Shown one piece after another: positions 43,354 through 54,208 of a stretch of 64,000 bases of DNA. Each line of letters opens with the position of its first letter. Positions within the stretch are counted from its first letter, which is position 1. The notes under the pieces were generated by a model. It saw only the letters and a list, made by a program, of their open reading frames with translations, was not told the origin of the DNA and did not search any database. The position numbers and the translations under genes are program-made. Origin of the DNA: Lentinula raphanica (taxonomy: Eukaryota; Basidiomycota; Agaricomycetes; Agaricales; Omphalotaceae); contig JANVFP010000013.1 in assembly GCA_027919835.1 (NCBI GenBank), forward strand, positions 744,001 through 808,000, given 5' to 3'.

Positions 43354-44000
43354 TGTTGAACGCGGGCGGATGATACAAGGCTAAGTAGAAAGATAAGGAC
43401 AAAGACTGGCCTCGTTTTGCTTGAGCTTGCATACATACCAGTAGCAATTCGAGATTGGCTTGGGTGGTATTGAATTCGAACAAAAGATTTGAGATGGTGA
43501 CCAATTACAAAGGTGTTGTCCAGCGGTATACTATTCAGCGAGTAAGGATAGTAAGATAGAGGAAATTAGGGCAGTATTTGAGAATGACATACAAGCAAGT
43601 AGTCGCTCTCTTCGTTGTGGTCGAATCGAGGAAATGATGGCACCTCATACGTATCCCAGAACACTGCTGATTTCTGCGAAACGATTGTGTAGACTCATGA
43701 GTCGTATATGCTTGAAATTGGAGGACCGTAAACGATTCAATGCGAGCTCAGCGGCCAGCCTCGAACGGGATCATCAAGCGGTTTTTCTGCTTTTGCCTTT
43801 CCTCTTTTCATCAATGTAACTGTTCACCTTTGTTATCTTTGCCCGACGTTATCGATCGATGAGGACGGTTGTGGCGTTCGGTACGGGTCCGTTAGATTTG
43901 GTGTAAAAATTACCTTGCTTGTCAAGGTCCTTCCAGGTATGAAATTATTTTTTTCCCACACTCTTTTCGCAAATAGTGCCAAACACCGGATCCGGCAATA
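43354..44000. other. S4 upstream block and spacer
   Basis: Contains the conserved S upstream block to about 43,660 and then unique sequence. No gene seen. A short CCGGATCCGG palindrome is at about 43,987. Confidence 0.35.
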
Positions 44001-45203
44001 TTATTGCCGATGCCCTATGCCGGCGCTAAACTCCCTTTTTTTCATCCTCCGTTCCTCTCTGTTCAAGTCCGTGTGCAAAGGACGTTGAATGATATGACCT
44101 TGTTCATCATCTTCATATTTCTCTACATTTCGAGCCTCTGACTCTGCTTTTTGGCTTTTGCTTTCTGCTTGTTGTTCCATATCATTGCTGCATCCTGCAT
44201 TCGATTCCATTCGGCTTTTCCTCGATTGAGGTTGTGATAGATATGCCTATGAAAATGAATCGGAAAGCAGGGTTTTGCATATGTCTTGGCAGCATCACGC
44301 CGCTCTCCCGACAGCTTCCAACCGCTTGCATCTTTCTCTCAAGACGGCTATCATCTCCATGGCGTTGAAATATTGTAGCCGAAGGAAGGTATTCTCATTC
44401 TGAAGCAGTTCATTTTCGCGCCGTAGATTCGGAGAAGGAGATTGGGCATCTGAGGAAGAGCTATTAGGACTCGACGTTATGGCCAACGGAGTAAGAGATG
44501 AAGCAATAGATGAAGTCGAGGGCATAGTAATGAGAGGGTCTTCAATTATTTGGGCTGATTGAGACGCCGGAGACATATCTTCGGACAGTCCAGGTGCAGG
44601 TGAAGGGGCTCGAGGAAGCCCAGAGGTTGAAGAAGGACTGATCTTGTCTGATTTTTTGTGAAGGAAGTTACGACACCAAGATTTCGAGACCGTCTTCTCA
44701 GTGACCTCCTAACCTTTCGCCTCCAAAATCGCTTGGATTTTTGGACGAAGAGTACATTCGTTCACCCTCACTCCAACAAGACTAAGGGATTCGATCCATT
44801 CCATCACCAACTTCCTTCTCCTCTGCCATGAGCAGTGCCTCCTTCTCATGGGCCTCTTTCCTCAGCTGAATTCCTTTCAGTCAATTACGGAGGGTAGCAT
44901 ATGGGACGTTAAAGTCTCGAGCTGCTTGGCGCACGTTAGATTTTGACTCGGTAGAATCCAATATAGCTTCTTTTGCCCTTTGCAAATTTTGCTCAACCTT
45001 GTTCAATTGTTAACAGCCTGAGGCTTACGATTCACACCTCGAAGGTGTTTGGGTTTGGTCATACCAGAGAAGCTCAGAGAAGTGACAAGTTGGCTTATTT
45101 GCCGAGCCATGCCGCGGCCTCCCTCAGCAAGAGTCAAGGGCGCAAGGAAATTCTCGTTCGTGAAAATGGTCATGATAGATTGGTACAGACAGATACATAA
45201 CAC
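44001..45203 (-). pseudogene. decayed pogo/CENP-B-type transposase, DDE domain missing
   Basis: Reading the - strand from about 45,100: MTKPKHLRGVNRKPQ, then RAKEAILDSTESKSNVRQAA and RDFNVPYATLRN before a stop. LRKEAHEKEALLMAEEKE follows, and after a frame change WIESLSLVGVRVNECTLRP and KTVSKSWCRNFLHK. This order (Psq-type helix-turn-helix, then CENP-B-type DNA-binding domain) is that of pogo-like transposases of mushrooms. The DDE nuclease is absent. The coiled C-terminal part (RRENELLQNENTFLRLQYFN, 44,298-44,430) and a charged tail (44,001-44,210) remain. Several stops and frame changes show it is dead. Confidence 0.6.
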
Positions 45204-46017
45204 AAGACAAAGTGAACATTGGAAAAGATAGTGTACGACACAGGCTCAAATGCAGAAGCGCTTACTTTTTCACACGTTTACTCTTCAGACTTCCTCCTTG
45301 TCTTCGATCGACTCTGATTATCAGAACTTCGCTCTCCTCCTACTTCCTCCTAGGTTCAGGAATTATATGATTTCTTCTTGAACTACAAGATGGCTAGCCA
45401 GCCTAGAGTCATGACGACTCCTTGCCTGGTGTCATATTATGATTTCCTTCAATTTCAGCATTCATTATTGGCTATACTGACACTTACCCACATTGTTTCA
45501 TGTCAATCTGGATTCTGAGTAGTACTCATAACACATTGTCGTTACACAATAACAACAAAATCAACCCCATACCTTTGTTACTGCTCACATATAGCATTCT
45601 TGATACACTAAACCACATTGTTTCATGTCAAATTGTCAATCTGGATTCTGAGTAGTACTCATAACACATTGTCGTTACACAATAACAACAAAATCAACCC
45701 CATACCTTTGTTACTGCTCACATATAGCATTCTTGATACACTAAACCACTGTCACTGAGTGGGCCACTACATCCCCTCATATGTAAGAACTCTCGACAAG
45801 CAAGGTGGACTGCCGCCATAGCGGCACTTAACGAGTGGGTCAAGTCGTTAAATAATTCGGGCAGTAAATTGGGCTTTCCTCGTTCGTATGAAAGATTCAG
45901 AGTAAGCAAGTTAAATTTTAGCGCCAGCAAGTTGGTTGCTTACGTACACTTGGCTCAAGCCTCAATTTGAATTCCCGCCCTGGGTCTTCTTCAATCCCTT
46001 GAACACCAACCATCACG
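45204..46017. other. spacer before the zinc-finger gene
   Basis: Apart from the tandem duplication at 45488-45749 no feature is recognised. The last 250 bases should hold the promoter of the downstream gene. Confidence 0.4.
45488..45749. repeat. tandem duplication, unit about 125 bp
   Basis: The segment from CCACATTGTTTCATGTCAA (45488) to TGATACACTAAACCAC recurs starting at 45613. The second copy has an extra 8 bp (TCAAATTG repeated) near its start; otherwise I see no differences. Non-coding, recent. Confidence 0.85.
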
Positions 46018-47465
46018 ATGGCCTCTTCTCCAACCGAAGCTCAACTCAAGAGCGAAATCGAAAGACTCACCGGTAAGTGAACCTTCATAAGGTCATCTTT
46101 TCTGAATTCACCATTTCCCCTGAAGCATCAATCAACATGCACAAATCGAATTCAACGACCCAACCAGCAATAGGATATCGAAAAAACACTTATGTCAATC
46201 CCAACTACAAGTTCAGCAACAAGTACGCTCGACCAGCGCCCTCAGCTGCTGTACCTCCCAGTGTTTCCACAAGGCCCCCAGCATCCTCAAGTGAAATCAA
46301 AGACGTAGTCATAAACGGCATCGCTTTTCAATCCTCTGGTCGATCACTGGTACGCAAAGATCGTAAGCTAACTCTATATTTTTCGGAACATGCCACTCGA
46401 GAGTGTCTGAACCATGTCTAGTTCCGAGAACATCAGTCACCAAATCTAGTACTCCGCCACCGCCAACAACCGCAGCGGGAGTCTCATACGTTCGAAAATC
46501 TGGCCATCTATTGACCAGCCACCGTCCTTACAAACCGAACTCCACTCGTCGGCGTAGAAAAGGCAACATGACACTTACGAACAGTCGTAGGCCTTATCAG
46601 TCCGTCTGTCCATCAGATCCAAAAACACCTCATGGGCTAACTTTCACAAGGAACGGGCGAGCAAATAAACGCATGAAATACTCCGACAAACAATGCCCTC
46701 GGTTTTCGACAACAGGTGCGATATCGTCAATCTCAAAACAAGAACCAACCAGAGCCCACCCTCTCTGGGATTTATTCACCCCTTTGTCAACTCTTCTTCT
46801 GTTCTCCCATAGGCTCTTGCTCGCATGGACTCACTTGCATGTATCAGCACGATTCCTCCAAGATCGCCATCTGCTGGAACTTTCTCCAAGATAACTGTCC
46901 CAACAATGCCGATACCTGCAATCTCTCCCACGATCCCACGCCAGAACGTACTCCTCTCTGCCTTCACTTTCTCAACAAAGGTCGCTGTACTCGTCCAAAC
47001 TGTCTCTTCCCGCACGTGAACGTGGGCGCTCGTCAAGGCATCTGCCGCGATTTTGCTGTCCTCGGTTACTGCGGTAAGGGATTGGATTGTGATAAGCAAC
47101 ATGTTAGGGAGTGTCCGGATTTCGCAGAGAAGGGTACTTGCTCGACTAAGGGATGCAAACTTCCACATGTGATTCGTGCAAATCGCAACAGGAAGCCTGC
47201 GTCTAATTCTGTCCCTTCCTTTCAATTATCTACTGCTATTACTGACCCTGGGTCGGTTGACGTTCAAGGTGATGTTCGAATGCAACACGTAGCAGCTGAC
47301 GATGCCCAGTTGGGCGATGAGTATATTTCACTGACCTTCAACGAGAGCGAGAGTGAAGAGAGTAACAGTGAAGAGGATGAGGAAGAGGAGGAAGATGATG
47401 AGGAGGAAGATGCTGTCGAGGGTGATGAGCCCGACGATGTCGATGAGTTGCCCGTTGTAGGGTAA
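46018..47465 (+). CDS. five-finger CCCH protein, ZC3H3/Red5-like
   Basis: Exons 46018-46072, 46126-46362, 46422-46715 and 46813-47465, 412 residues. Five consecutive CCCH fingers fill about residues 188-300: CPRFSTTGSC, CWNFLQDNCP, CLHFLNKGRC, CRDFAVLGYC and CPDFAEKGTC, each closing with C-X3-H or similar (MYQH, NLSH, LFPH, DKQH, KLPH). Known: a run of five such fingers is the signature of human ZC3H3 and fission yeast Red5, which link nuclear poly(A) RNA to exosome-mediated decay and 3' end processing. The N-terminal part is basic and Pro-rich; the C-terminus is a long Glu/Asp run (about 47,350-47,430). The first exon is only 18 codons (MASSPTEAQLKSEIERLT). Ortholog status is inferred from architecture. 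Confidence 0.82.
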
Positions 47466-48266
47466 TTTATGTGTCTGGTTCGCATGATGTATTTTGATGA
47501 ATTAACGAAATTCTTTTTCATGGTTGTGCTCTCCATAACGCGATACGATTCAACCCTCAAGCTTCAAAGCTTCAAGACCTGAACGATTTCATCTTCACGC
47601 ATCGTTTGGGTAGGCAAAAAAGAGTCCTTGCTTTGTACATTGAACTCGATTCCTGACTACATTGTAACGCTTTGGCGGTTTCATGATGTTACGTCTGAGT
47701 AGGAAGGAAGGCCTCTAGGTTGCGACTCCTAATCAAGGCCTCAATTCGACAAAGAGTCTACACTGAACCATCGGTGTTTGTTCGCCTTCGATCTGGAACT
47801 TCCCTTCCCACCGACTCAAATCCACATGGTGTACATATGTCTCTGCATCACTCATAGAACATATCTTACCCCACTCACGTCCCGCCTCTGAACAACTAAA
47901 TGAACACCAGTTGTCAAAGTAATATCACATATTACCTCGCAGGACGAGGAGGTACATCGCGTGACTGCCAGATGATGTGGTTGTATATGCTCAGCTCTTG
48001 CCTGCAACAATTCGTACGACTCAAAGTCATACTCGGGCACCTGTGTCCGTCTTTCTTGGCGGACACTAGGACAGAGTATTGAATCAAAGGTCGAGCCTGG
48101 CAGGCAAACCCAGTTCCATACGAACTCGGTGGAAAAGCTGAAACATGGGAGAGGTCAAGGAGAGGTATAAAAGAGCTTGTGGTATTCTGGTCTGGCACTC
48201 ATCGAATTCCAAACCCCCCAGTGAATTTCGAAAGTTTGACGTCCCGGTTCTGAACTAGCACACATC
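47466..48266. other. intergenic, promoter of the small secreted protein gene
   Basis: No gene seen. TATAAAAG at 48166-48173 lies 101 bases before the ATG at 48267 and is a strong core promoter candidate; transcription should start near 48,196-48,205. Confidence 0.5.
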
Positions 48267-48777
48267 ATGTTCTCTGCCAAGACCGTTTTCGCTCTTCTCA
48301 CTACTGTTGCTGCCTTTGCGGGTAGCACTGTCGCCTCTGTCGATGTTGGCAGACGTCAGGATAGCAACAGCACAACTTGCTATTTCATCATGACTCCTAC
48401 TCCTGACCTTGGCCCGGACGCGCTTCAGACGGATATTAACTATGGTACGTTTCGAAGTTGTTGAAGAAGCCGACCTCCTACTAAATATTGTCTGCTCATG
48501 TAGCTGTTGGGCACACCATTGGAGAGGAATACCCGAACCACGATCTGACGGTAGGAAATTCAGAAGTGCACCGGAATATTGCAAACTGATTAATTTGTAG
48601 GACGATAATGCCCCTCTCGTTCGTCACAACGATGGAACGTACGACGTGATGTCAGTCATCTCCGTCTCTGGAGAAACACCCGCCGATGTAGGCGCTTTCG
48701 TCAAAAGCTGGGAGTTACAAACAATCAATGGGATTGTTGCGCAGTGGTTTGTTGGTGCTGCTGATTGTGTGGAGTGA
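48267..48777 (+). CDS. small secreted protein, 133 aa, unknown function
   Basis: Exons 48267-48444, 48504-48550 and 48601-48777. The N-terminus MFSAKTVFALLTTVAAFAGS is a textbook signal peptide, likely cut after STVA. GRRQ shortly after may be a dibasic processing site. The mature part has only two Cys, one near each end (TTCYF and ADCVE), suited to a single disulfide that closes the fold. PTPDLGPDALQTDINYAVGH and VSVSG-type stretches (VISVSGETPADVGAFVKSW) suggest a compact beta-alpha domain. A strong TATA box upstream suggests regulated, possibly high expression. Family not recognised. Confidence 0.75.
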
Positions 48778-49224
48778 AAGGATTGGATACTAGTCCTAGT
48801 CATTTACGATACATACGATTCTAATAGGTTCCAAAGACTTTCAAGGACTTTGTTCTGATGATATGAATGCACAACTTGATTGCTGTTGAAGACGACCGTA
48901 CTGCAACTCTTCACGCTCTCTTCACCTGAGTCTGCGACTCTGGGGAAGTGGTATAAATGTAGCCCGAATTTACGAGTGTGATTGAGTGAATGGTTGAAAG
49001 AGCCACAGCTAGGCCCTTGCTGTAAAGGACAAAGAAAAACAGCAGTTTCTGCCCTTTGTCCACAGCACAACGTTGTCAAAGAAGCTTAATAATAAAGAGG
49101 GTCAATTGAAAAAGCTGAAGAGCCACGGAGTCTCACGGAGTAACGTCACATGGTCACACCATACGCGTTCAAATAAAATACTTGACCAAGATTCTAATTT
49201 TTCTCCAACTCCCCCCCTCGTTCA
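48778..49224. other. intergenic, nothing recognised
   Basis: Short spacer between two + strand genes. No RNA gene, repeat or clear box seen. Confidence 0.4.
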
Positions 49225-52200
49225 ATGACGATACAGGATCCGCCATCTTCTACAGATTCACCGACTTCTACATCTCCCATTTCCTCATCATCGACCAATA
49301 CAACTTCCACCCGTAAACGACAACGAAGCACGTCTGCCACTTCCGAGACTGAAGAGGAATCCCTAAAGCGCGGCAGTCCTCGACCTCAAATTGATTCTCT
49401 TTCGATAACTGAAGCAATAAATATGAACGTAGACTCTGAAATGGACTCTTCTATACAGAAACAAGAACGCGTAGAACCTAGTTCCGTTAAGAAACTCATG
49501 CTCATTGACGAACTCAAACAAACGCCCCTGGCGCTCAATCAGAGCTGGTATCTTGTCGATCGCGCCTGGTGGTGTCGGTGGAGAGCATCTCAAGGCGAGA
49601 AAGATCCAAAGTCCAGCTCAGACCCGATACCAGAAAGCCAGCTGGGCCCTCCATCGACCAACGCCCTCATCGACGAATTCGGAAATCTCAAATATACCTT
49701 GGTGGAAGAGATTGATTTCGAGCTCATTCCAGAGGAAGCTTGGAACTTGCTAGTCAAATGGTGCACGTTGTTCACTTCTTTCTCGGAGGTATGCTAACAT
49801 AAATCACTCGCAGGTACGGAGAACCTTCTACTCCCCTGCGTAGGAATACCAGAGCCCAAGGACACAACAAAACCACCATTTCTGTAGAGCTCCATCCACC
49901 AACTTTTCACGTCTTCCGTTTGACTACAGAAGACAAAGCAGACGATACCCTGATTCCATCCCAATCACAACCTTCTCCACCAGTCAACATTACTCTTTCT
50001 GCCAACGCAACAGTGAAGGACTTCCATCGGGAATGTGTCTCAGCTCTACACACCGGAACAGCTAGTAATCTTCCTCAGTCCCGCTTATGGCTGCTCAATG
50101 ACTCCAGCGCTGATCATCCTTCCCGAAATCTCCCTCTATCCAAGTTTAACGCTATTGGATTGTTTGATGTTACAGCGAAGGCCTCAAAGACTCTGGAAGA
50201 GGCTTTGATGTCGAACGATGATTCATTTGCTCTAGAATTCCAGGATATCTCATCCCGGCAGTGGTTGGTGGAGGATGAAGAAACAACCGGTTCAGAACTG
50301 GCGGAGGATGAAGAAACAACTGGTTTAGAGCCGCTGTTCAATTCGAACGATGCCTTCTTTAATCGTATGCCCGGACCGTCATCATCGCTTACATCTACTG
50401 CAAAGCCGAATGGAGATGCTAGGGAGGACGCTGGTAAGAAAATGACCGTTATTGCCAAGAAGGAGCCAATGAAGGAGAAGTGGATCGAACCTGGTACGTT
50501 GGGGTTGGGAAACATGTAGGTATTTTCATGGTGAAATACGATTAGGCATTGACTTCTCGGTGTTAGGGGAAATACATGCTTCATGAACTCGGCCATTCAA
50601 TGTCTCGCACATCAGAAGGAACTAGCCGAGTATTTCCTGACCGGTGTTTACACTCGTGAAATCAATGCAGATAATCCTCTCGGGATGGGAGGTGCGATAG
50701 CTGAAGGATTCGGTGCCCTTTTGACTCGTATCTGGGCGGGATCGGAGCTTGCTCAGAAGTACGGAGCATTAGACAAGCTCAGGGAAGAAGCTGGAGGTTC
50801 ATCAGGATCAAAGAACAAAGTATCGAAGTTTTTTGGAACCAATCCAACATTCGGTAATACTTTCTTCGGTAGTGGATACAGTGGAGGCGGAAGCTTGAGT
50901 CCCTCAGCGACGTCATACTCTCCTCGAGAATTCAAATCTCAACTATCGCGGTTCGCTCCGCAGTTTTCGGGTTATCAACAACATGACTCGCAAGAGTTGG
51001 TCGCGTTTCTTCTGGATGGATTACATGAAGATCTCAACCGAGTCTTGAAAAAGCCTTACGTGGAAAAACCAGACTGGTTTGGCGCCCGCCCCCCGGTATT
51101 GCATCCCTTTAGAGAACGTCGTACGGCCAAGGTTGATGGTGAAGAAGAGGATAAGGAGGAATATCAGCGCGCCAAGGAGGAGTATGAAGCTCGGGAACGA
51201 GAAAAGTATTTGCAGGATCATCCGTGGGATCAGGAAGTGGAGGAGCATAAAGAGATGTTGAGATTTGCTAGGGAAAGCTGGGAAGGCTACAAGAAACGGA
51301 ACGATAGTGTCATCGTGGATCTCTTCCAGGGACAATATCGTAGTACTCTCGTCTGTCCGGAATGCCAGAAAGTGAGTATCTAACTCTTCGTCAATTGCGC
51401 TTGACATTGAGCAAATTCTTGTACAGGTCTCCATCACATTTGATCCATTTATGTACCTTACGCTGCCTCTACCCGTGCAAAAGAAGTGGCGGGGCGTCGT
51501 TTACTACGTTCCATGGGACGTGGCGAAGCCGCATCTTAAGGTAAACTTGCACTCTGAGGTATATGGTCTGTCTGACACCCTAAGAATTTCAGATCCCAGT
51601 AGAAATTGGACGCGACGCATCCTTCAGAGATCTGAGAGCCCTCCTTGGAAGATGGATGAATGCACTACCTCAGAATGTTTGTCGTTCGCTAAATCAATCT
51701 TCATTTTCACTTACCGTTCAACGATCACAGCTCTTGACCCTTGAATACTTCGGACATCGCTTCTACAAGAGTCTCGACGACACAGTGCTTTGCGGCGAGA
51801 TGGGAGACAACGACACCATAATCTGTTTCGAACTTCCATGCAATTCGCAGCAGTCGAGGTCATGGAAGCGCAGCGAACATCCTAATGATCCCTGGGTATT
51901 ACCCCTGCTCTTGTGCGACGCTCCTTCAACCACTTACAATACGAACTCCTTCGCTCGAACATATGGCAACAGTCGTGTAGGTAGTAATCTGTTTGGCTAT
52001 CCCACCATCGTCGTTGTCACACCAGAGCAAGCAAAGTCCGTCGAGGGCATATACGGTGCAGCGATTGAAAGACTAGCCCGGTGGACTAAACAGGACCGCG
52101 ACCTTTGGACTTGGGAATTGCCGGATAGATTCACACCGATTTCTGGAACAGTCCCAATGGAGAATGTAGAAACCATCCCCCTGGACGTGATGGATGAGGA

Positions 52201-53983
52201 CAGCTTGGAGATTGTGACGGAAATTGGTGAAGACGGTGCGGTGGTCGATGTACCGCAACCTGTCCCTGCTCGCCAGCAAGCTATACCTCCTACACCTCCT
52301 GAAGAGGGTGATATAGTCGACGAGAGGAGTATGGTTCTTGACGTCGAAGAGGATCCTCTTGTGTCTGGCCTGAAGAGTGCTGTACCAGTTCGGTTGGGTC
52401 CAAAGAAAAACATTTTCACGCTACGAGTGGGCACGGGTAACAAAGACTACGGAACATCTGGCTATAATGTCACTTCAGTGTCTTGGGAGTCAAGAGCTGA
52501 GGAAGCAGAGAAGGCGTTGCAAACTAATACGGATGCCGCGTCTGGTTCGCTTCTCAAGGATCATGACATTTTATACTGCGATTTTGACGAAAACATGAAA
52601 TCCTACTACTTTGGAGACGATCGTTCAGTCCAAAAATTCGAGCATGCTCTTTGGGAAACCTGGGACGAGTACCTTCATCCCGAGTATCAAGAATCCCTGA
52701 AAGCCGCTTCTACGAAATCTTTGAAGGGTATCTCACTGAATGATTGTTTGGATGAGTTCACCAAGGAGGAACAGCTCGGCGCAGATGATTTATGGTATTG
52801 TCCACGATGCAGGAAACACCAGCAGGCCACGAAGAAGTTCGACTTGTGGAGTACGCCGGATGTTCTTGTAGTACATCTGAAGAGGTTCAGCAATTCCAGG
52901 ATGCTCCGAGATAAGATCGACACTTTTGTGGATTTCCCCATCTCAGGACTCGACTTGAACGAGCGAGTCGATGAGAAACGTGTCATCTCCAAGCTACAAG
53001 CTATGGGTGTCGATACCGACTCTGTCGGGTTCCTAGGGCCTGGTCCTGGTCCTGGGAATAGTCATACATCCTCCGAGTCCTTGATCTATGATCTGTTTGC
53101 GGTCGACGAACATCTCGGTGGTCTTGGGGGTGGCCATTACCGAGCATATGCCTACAATCATATGAATAATAACTGGTATCACTTTGATGACGCGTTCGTT
53201 TCCAAATCGACTGCAGACAGCGCAGTGGTAAGCGTCTATTCTTCATCACCATCGCATGACAATACTGACGACTATCCTGCATGCTAGAATGCAAATGCTT
53301 ACCTTCTGTTTTACCGCCGTCGTTCTTCATCACCCTTAGGTGGACAAAGTCATGACCTGATCGAACAAGCTTTACGAAATCAACTGCAGCCTGAAGCTTC
53401 TACCTCTGCATCTGACAACGAAACCAACGAGACTCCGTTTGAAGACTCGCAACTTCTCACCCCTCCCAGTGAGGTCGACACTCTCCCTCCCTATTCCAAC
53501 ACCTCTCCAGCATCATCCCTCGGGGCCGGCTTCACAATGGTCAACTTGCAGAGTAGCCAACTGAGCCGCCGTTCTACAGGTATACCCATCGACAATGAAG
53601 AGTCAGACTTTGACACGTCACTGCAGATTGAACATCCAGTACAACTATATGACGAACTGGAAAACCCGTCGATGTTGACGTTTCCAGAACCGTCGTCGTC
53701 TATGGGGAACTCGTCGCCGACTTCCTCTATCGATGTGGAACCTGATGTTGATGATGATTCGCGCAGTGACGATCTTGTTGGAGTGGGAGAGGACATTGAT
53801 GACTGGGGGTCTTGGTCACGGGAAGCACAAGCTCAAAGTATATATTCGGGGACTAAGCTGAGGGCACCTTCGCCAGTATGGTCAGGTTCTGCACATAGTC
53901 CAAGTCAAAGGAGTAGTGGGATTGCTTCACCGGACAATTCAGATGAACTGAATCCTTTCGCAGATAGTCAAACTCATGTGTAG
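49225..53983 (+). CDS. ubiquitin carboxyl-terminal hydrolase, Ubp12/USP15-like
   Basis: Seven exons: 49225-49760, 49814-50515, 50567-51371, 51427-51540, 51593-51676, 51731-53227, 53288-53983; 1,477 residues. Removes ubiquitin from proteins. A DUSP domain lies at about 90-200 (SWYLVDRAWWCRW to PEEAWNLLVKWYG), then a ubiquitin-like segment. The Cys box GNTCFMNSAIQCLAHQ has the nucleophile at Cys417. A QQHDSQELVAFLLDGLHEDLNR motif follows, and CPECQK and CPRCRKHQQ form the zinc ribbon, with a long insert between the halves. The His box GGGHYRAYAYNH has His1216, with the Asp in WYHFDDAFV. The C-terminal 230 residues are Ser-rich and disordered. DUSP plus split catalytic domain is the USP4/11/15 and yeast Ubp12 architecture. 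The donor at exon 5 is GTTTGT, others are canonical or near. Confidence 0.88.
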
Positions 53984-54208
53984 CCATGTCAGTCTCCTTG
54001 CTCAATGTTTCGTCCTGTTGTACATTCCAACACTCAACATGCATGTGTACATAATAGTGGGCAGTCCCTAGCAAGTCCTAAAATCCAGCAGTCTACATGA
54101 TAATACAATGTTACGATGATAAAGCCCACTGTGCAAACTCTGAGCTTCGAGGATTGTAAATATGAACACAGAACAGGCAGAGAAGAGGTTGAACAATATC
54201 CCTTTGAA

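Noticed and set aside
47264..47560. Serine-run protein on the - strand opposite the zinc-finger gene
   Set aside because: It is the antisense of the Glu/Asp run at the end of the zinc-finger protein.
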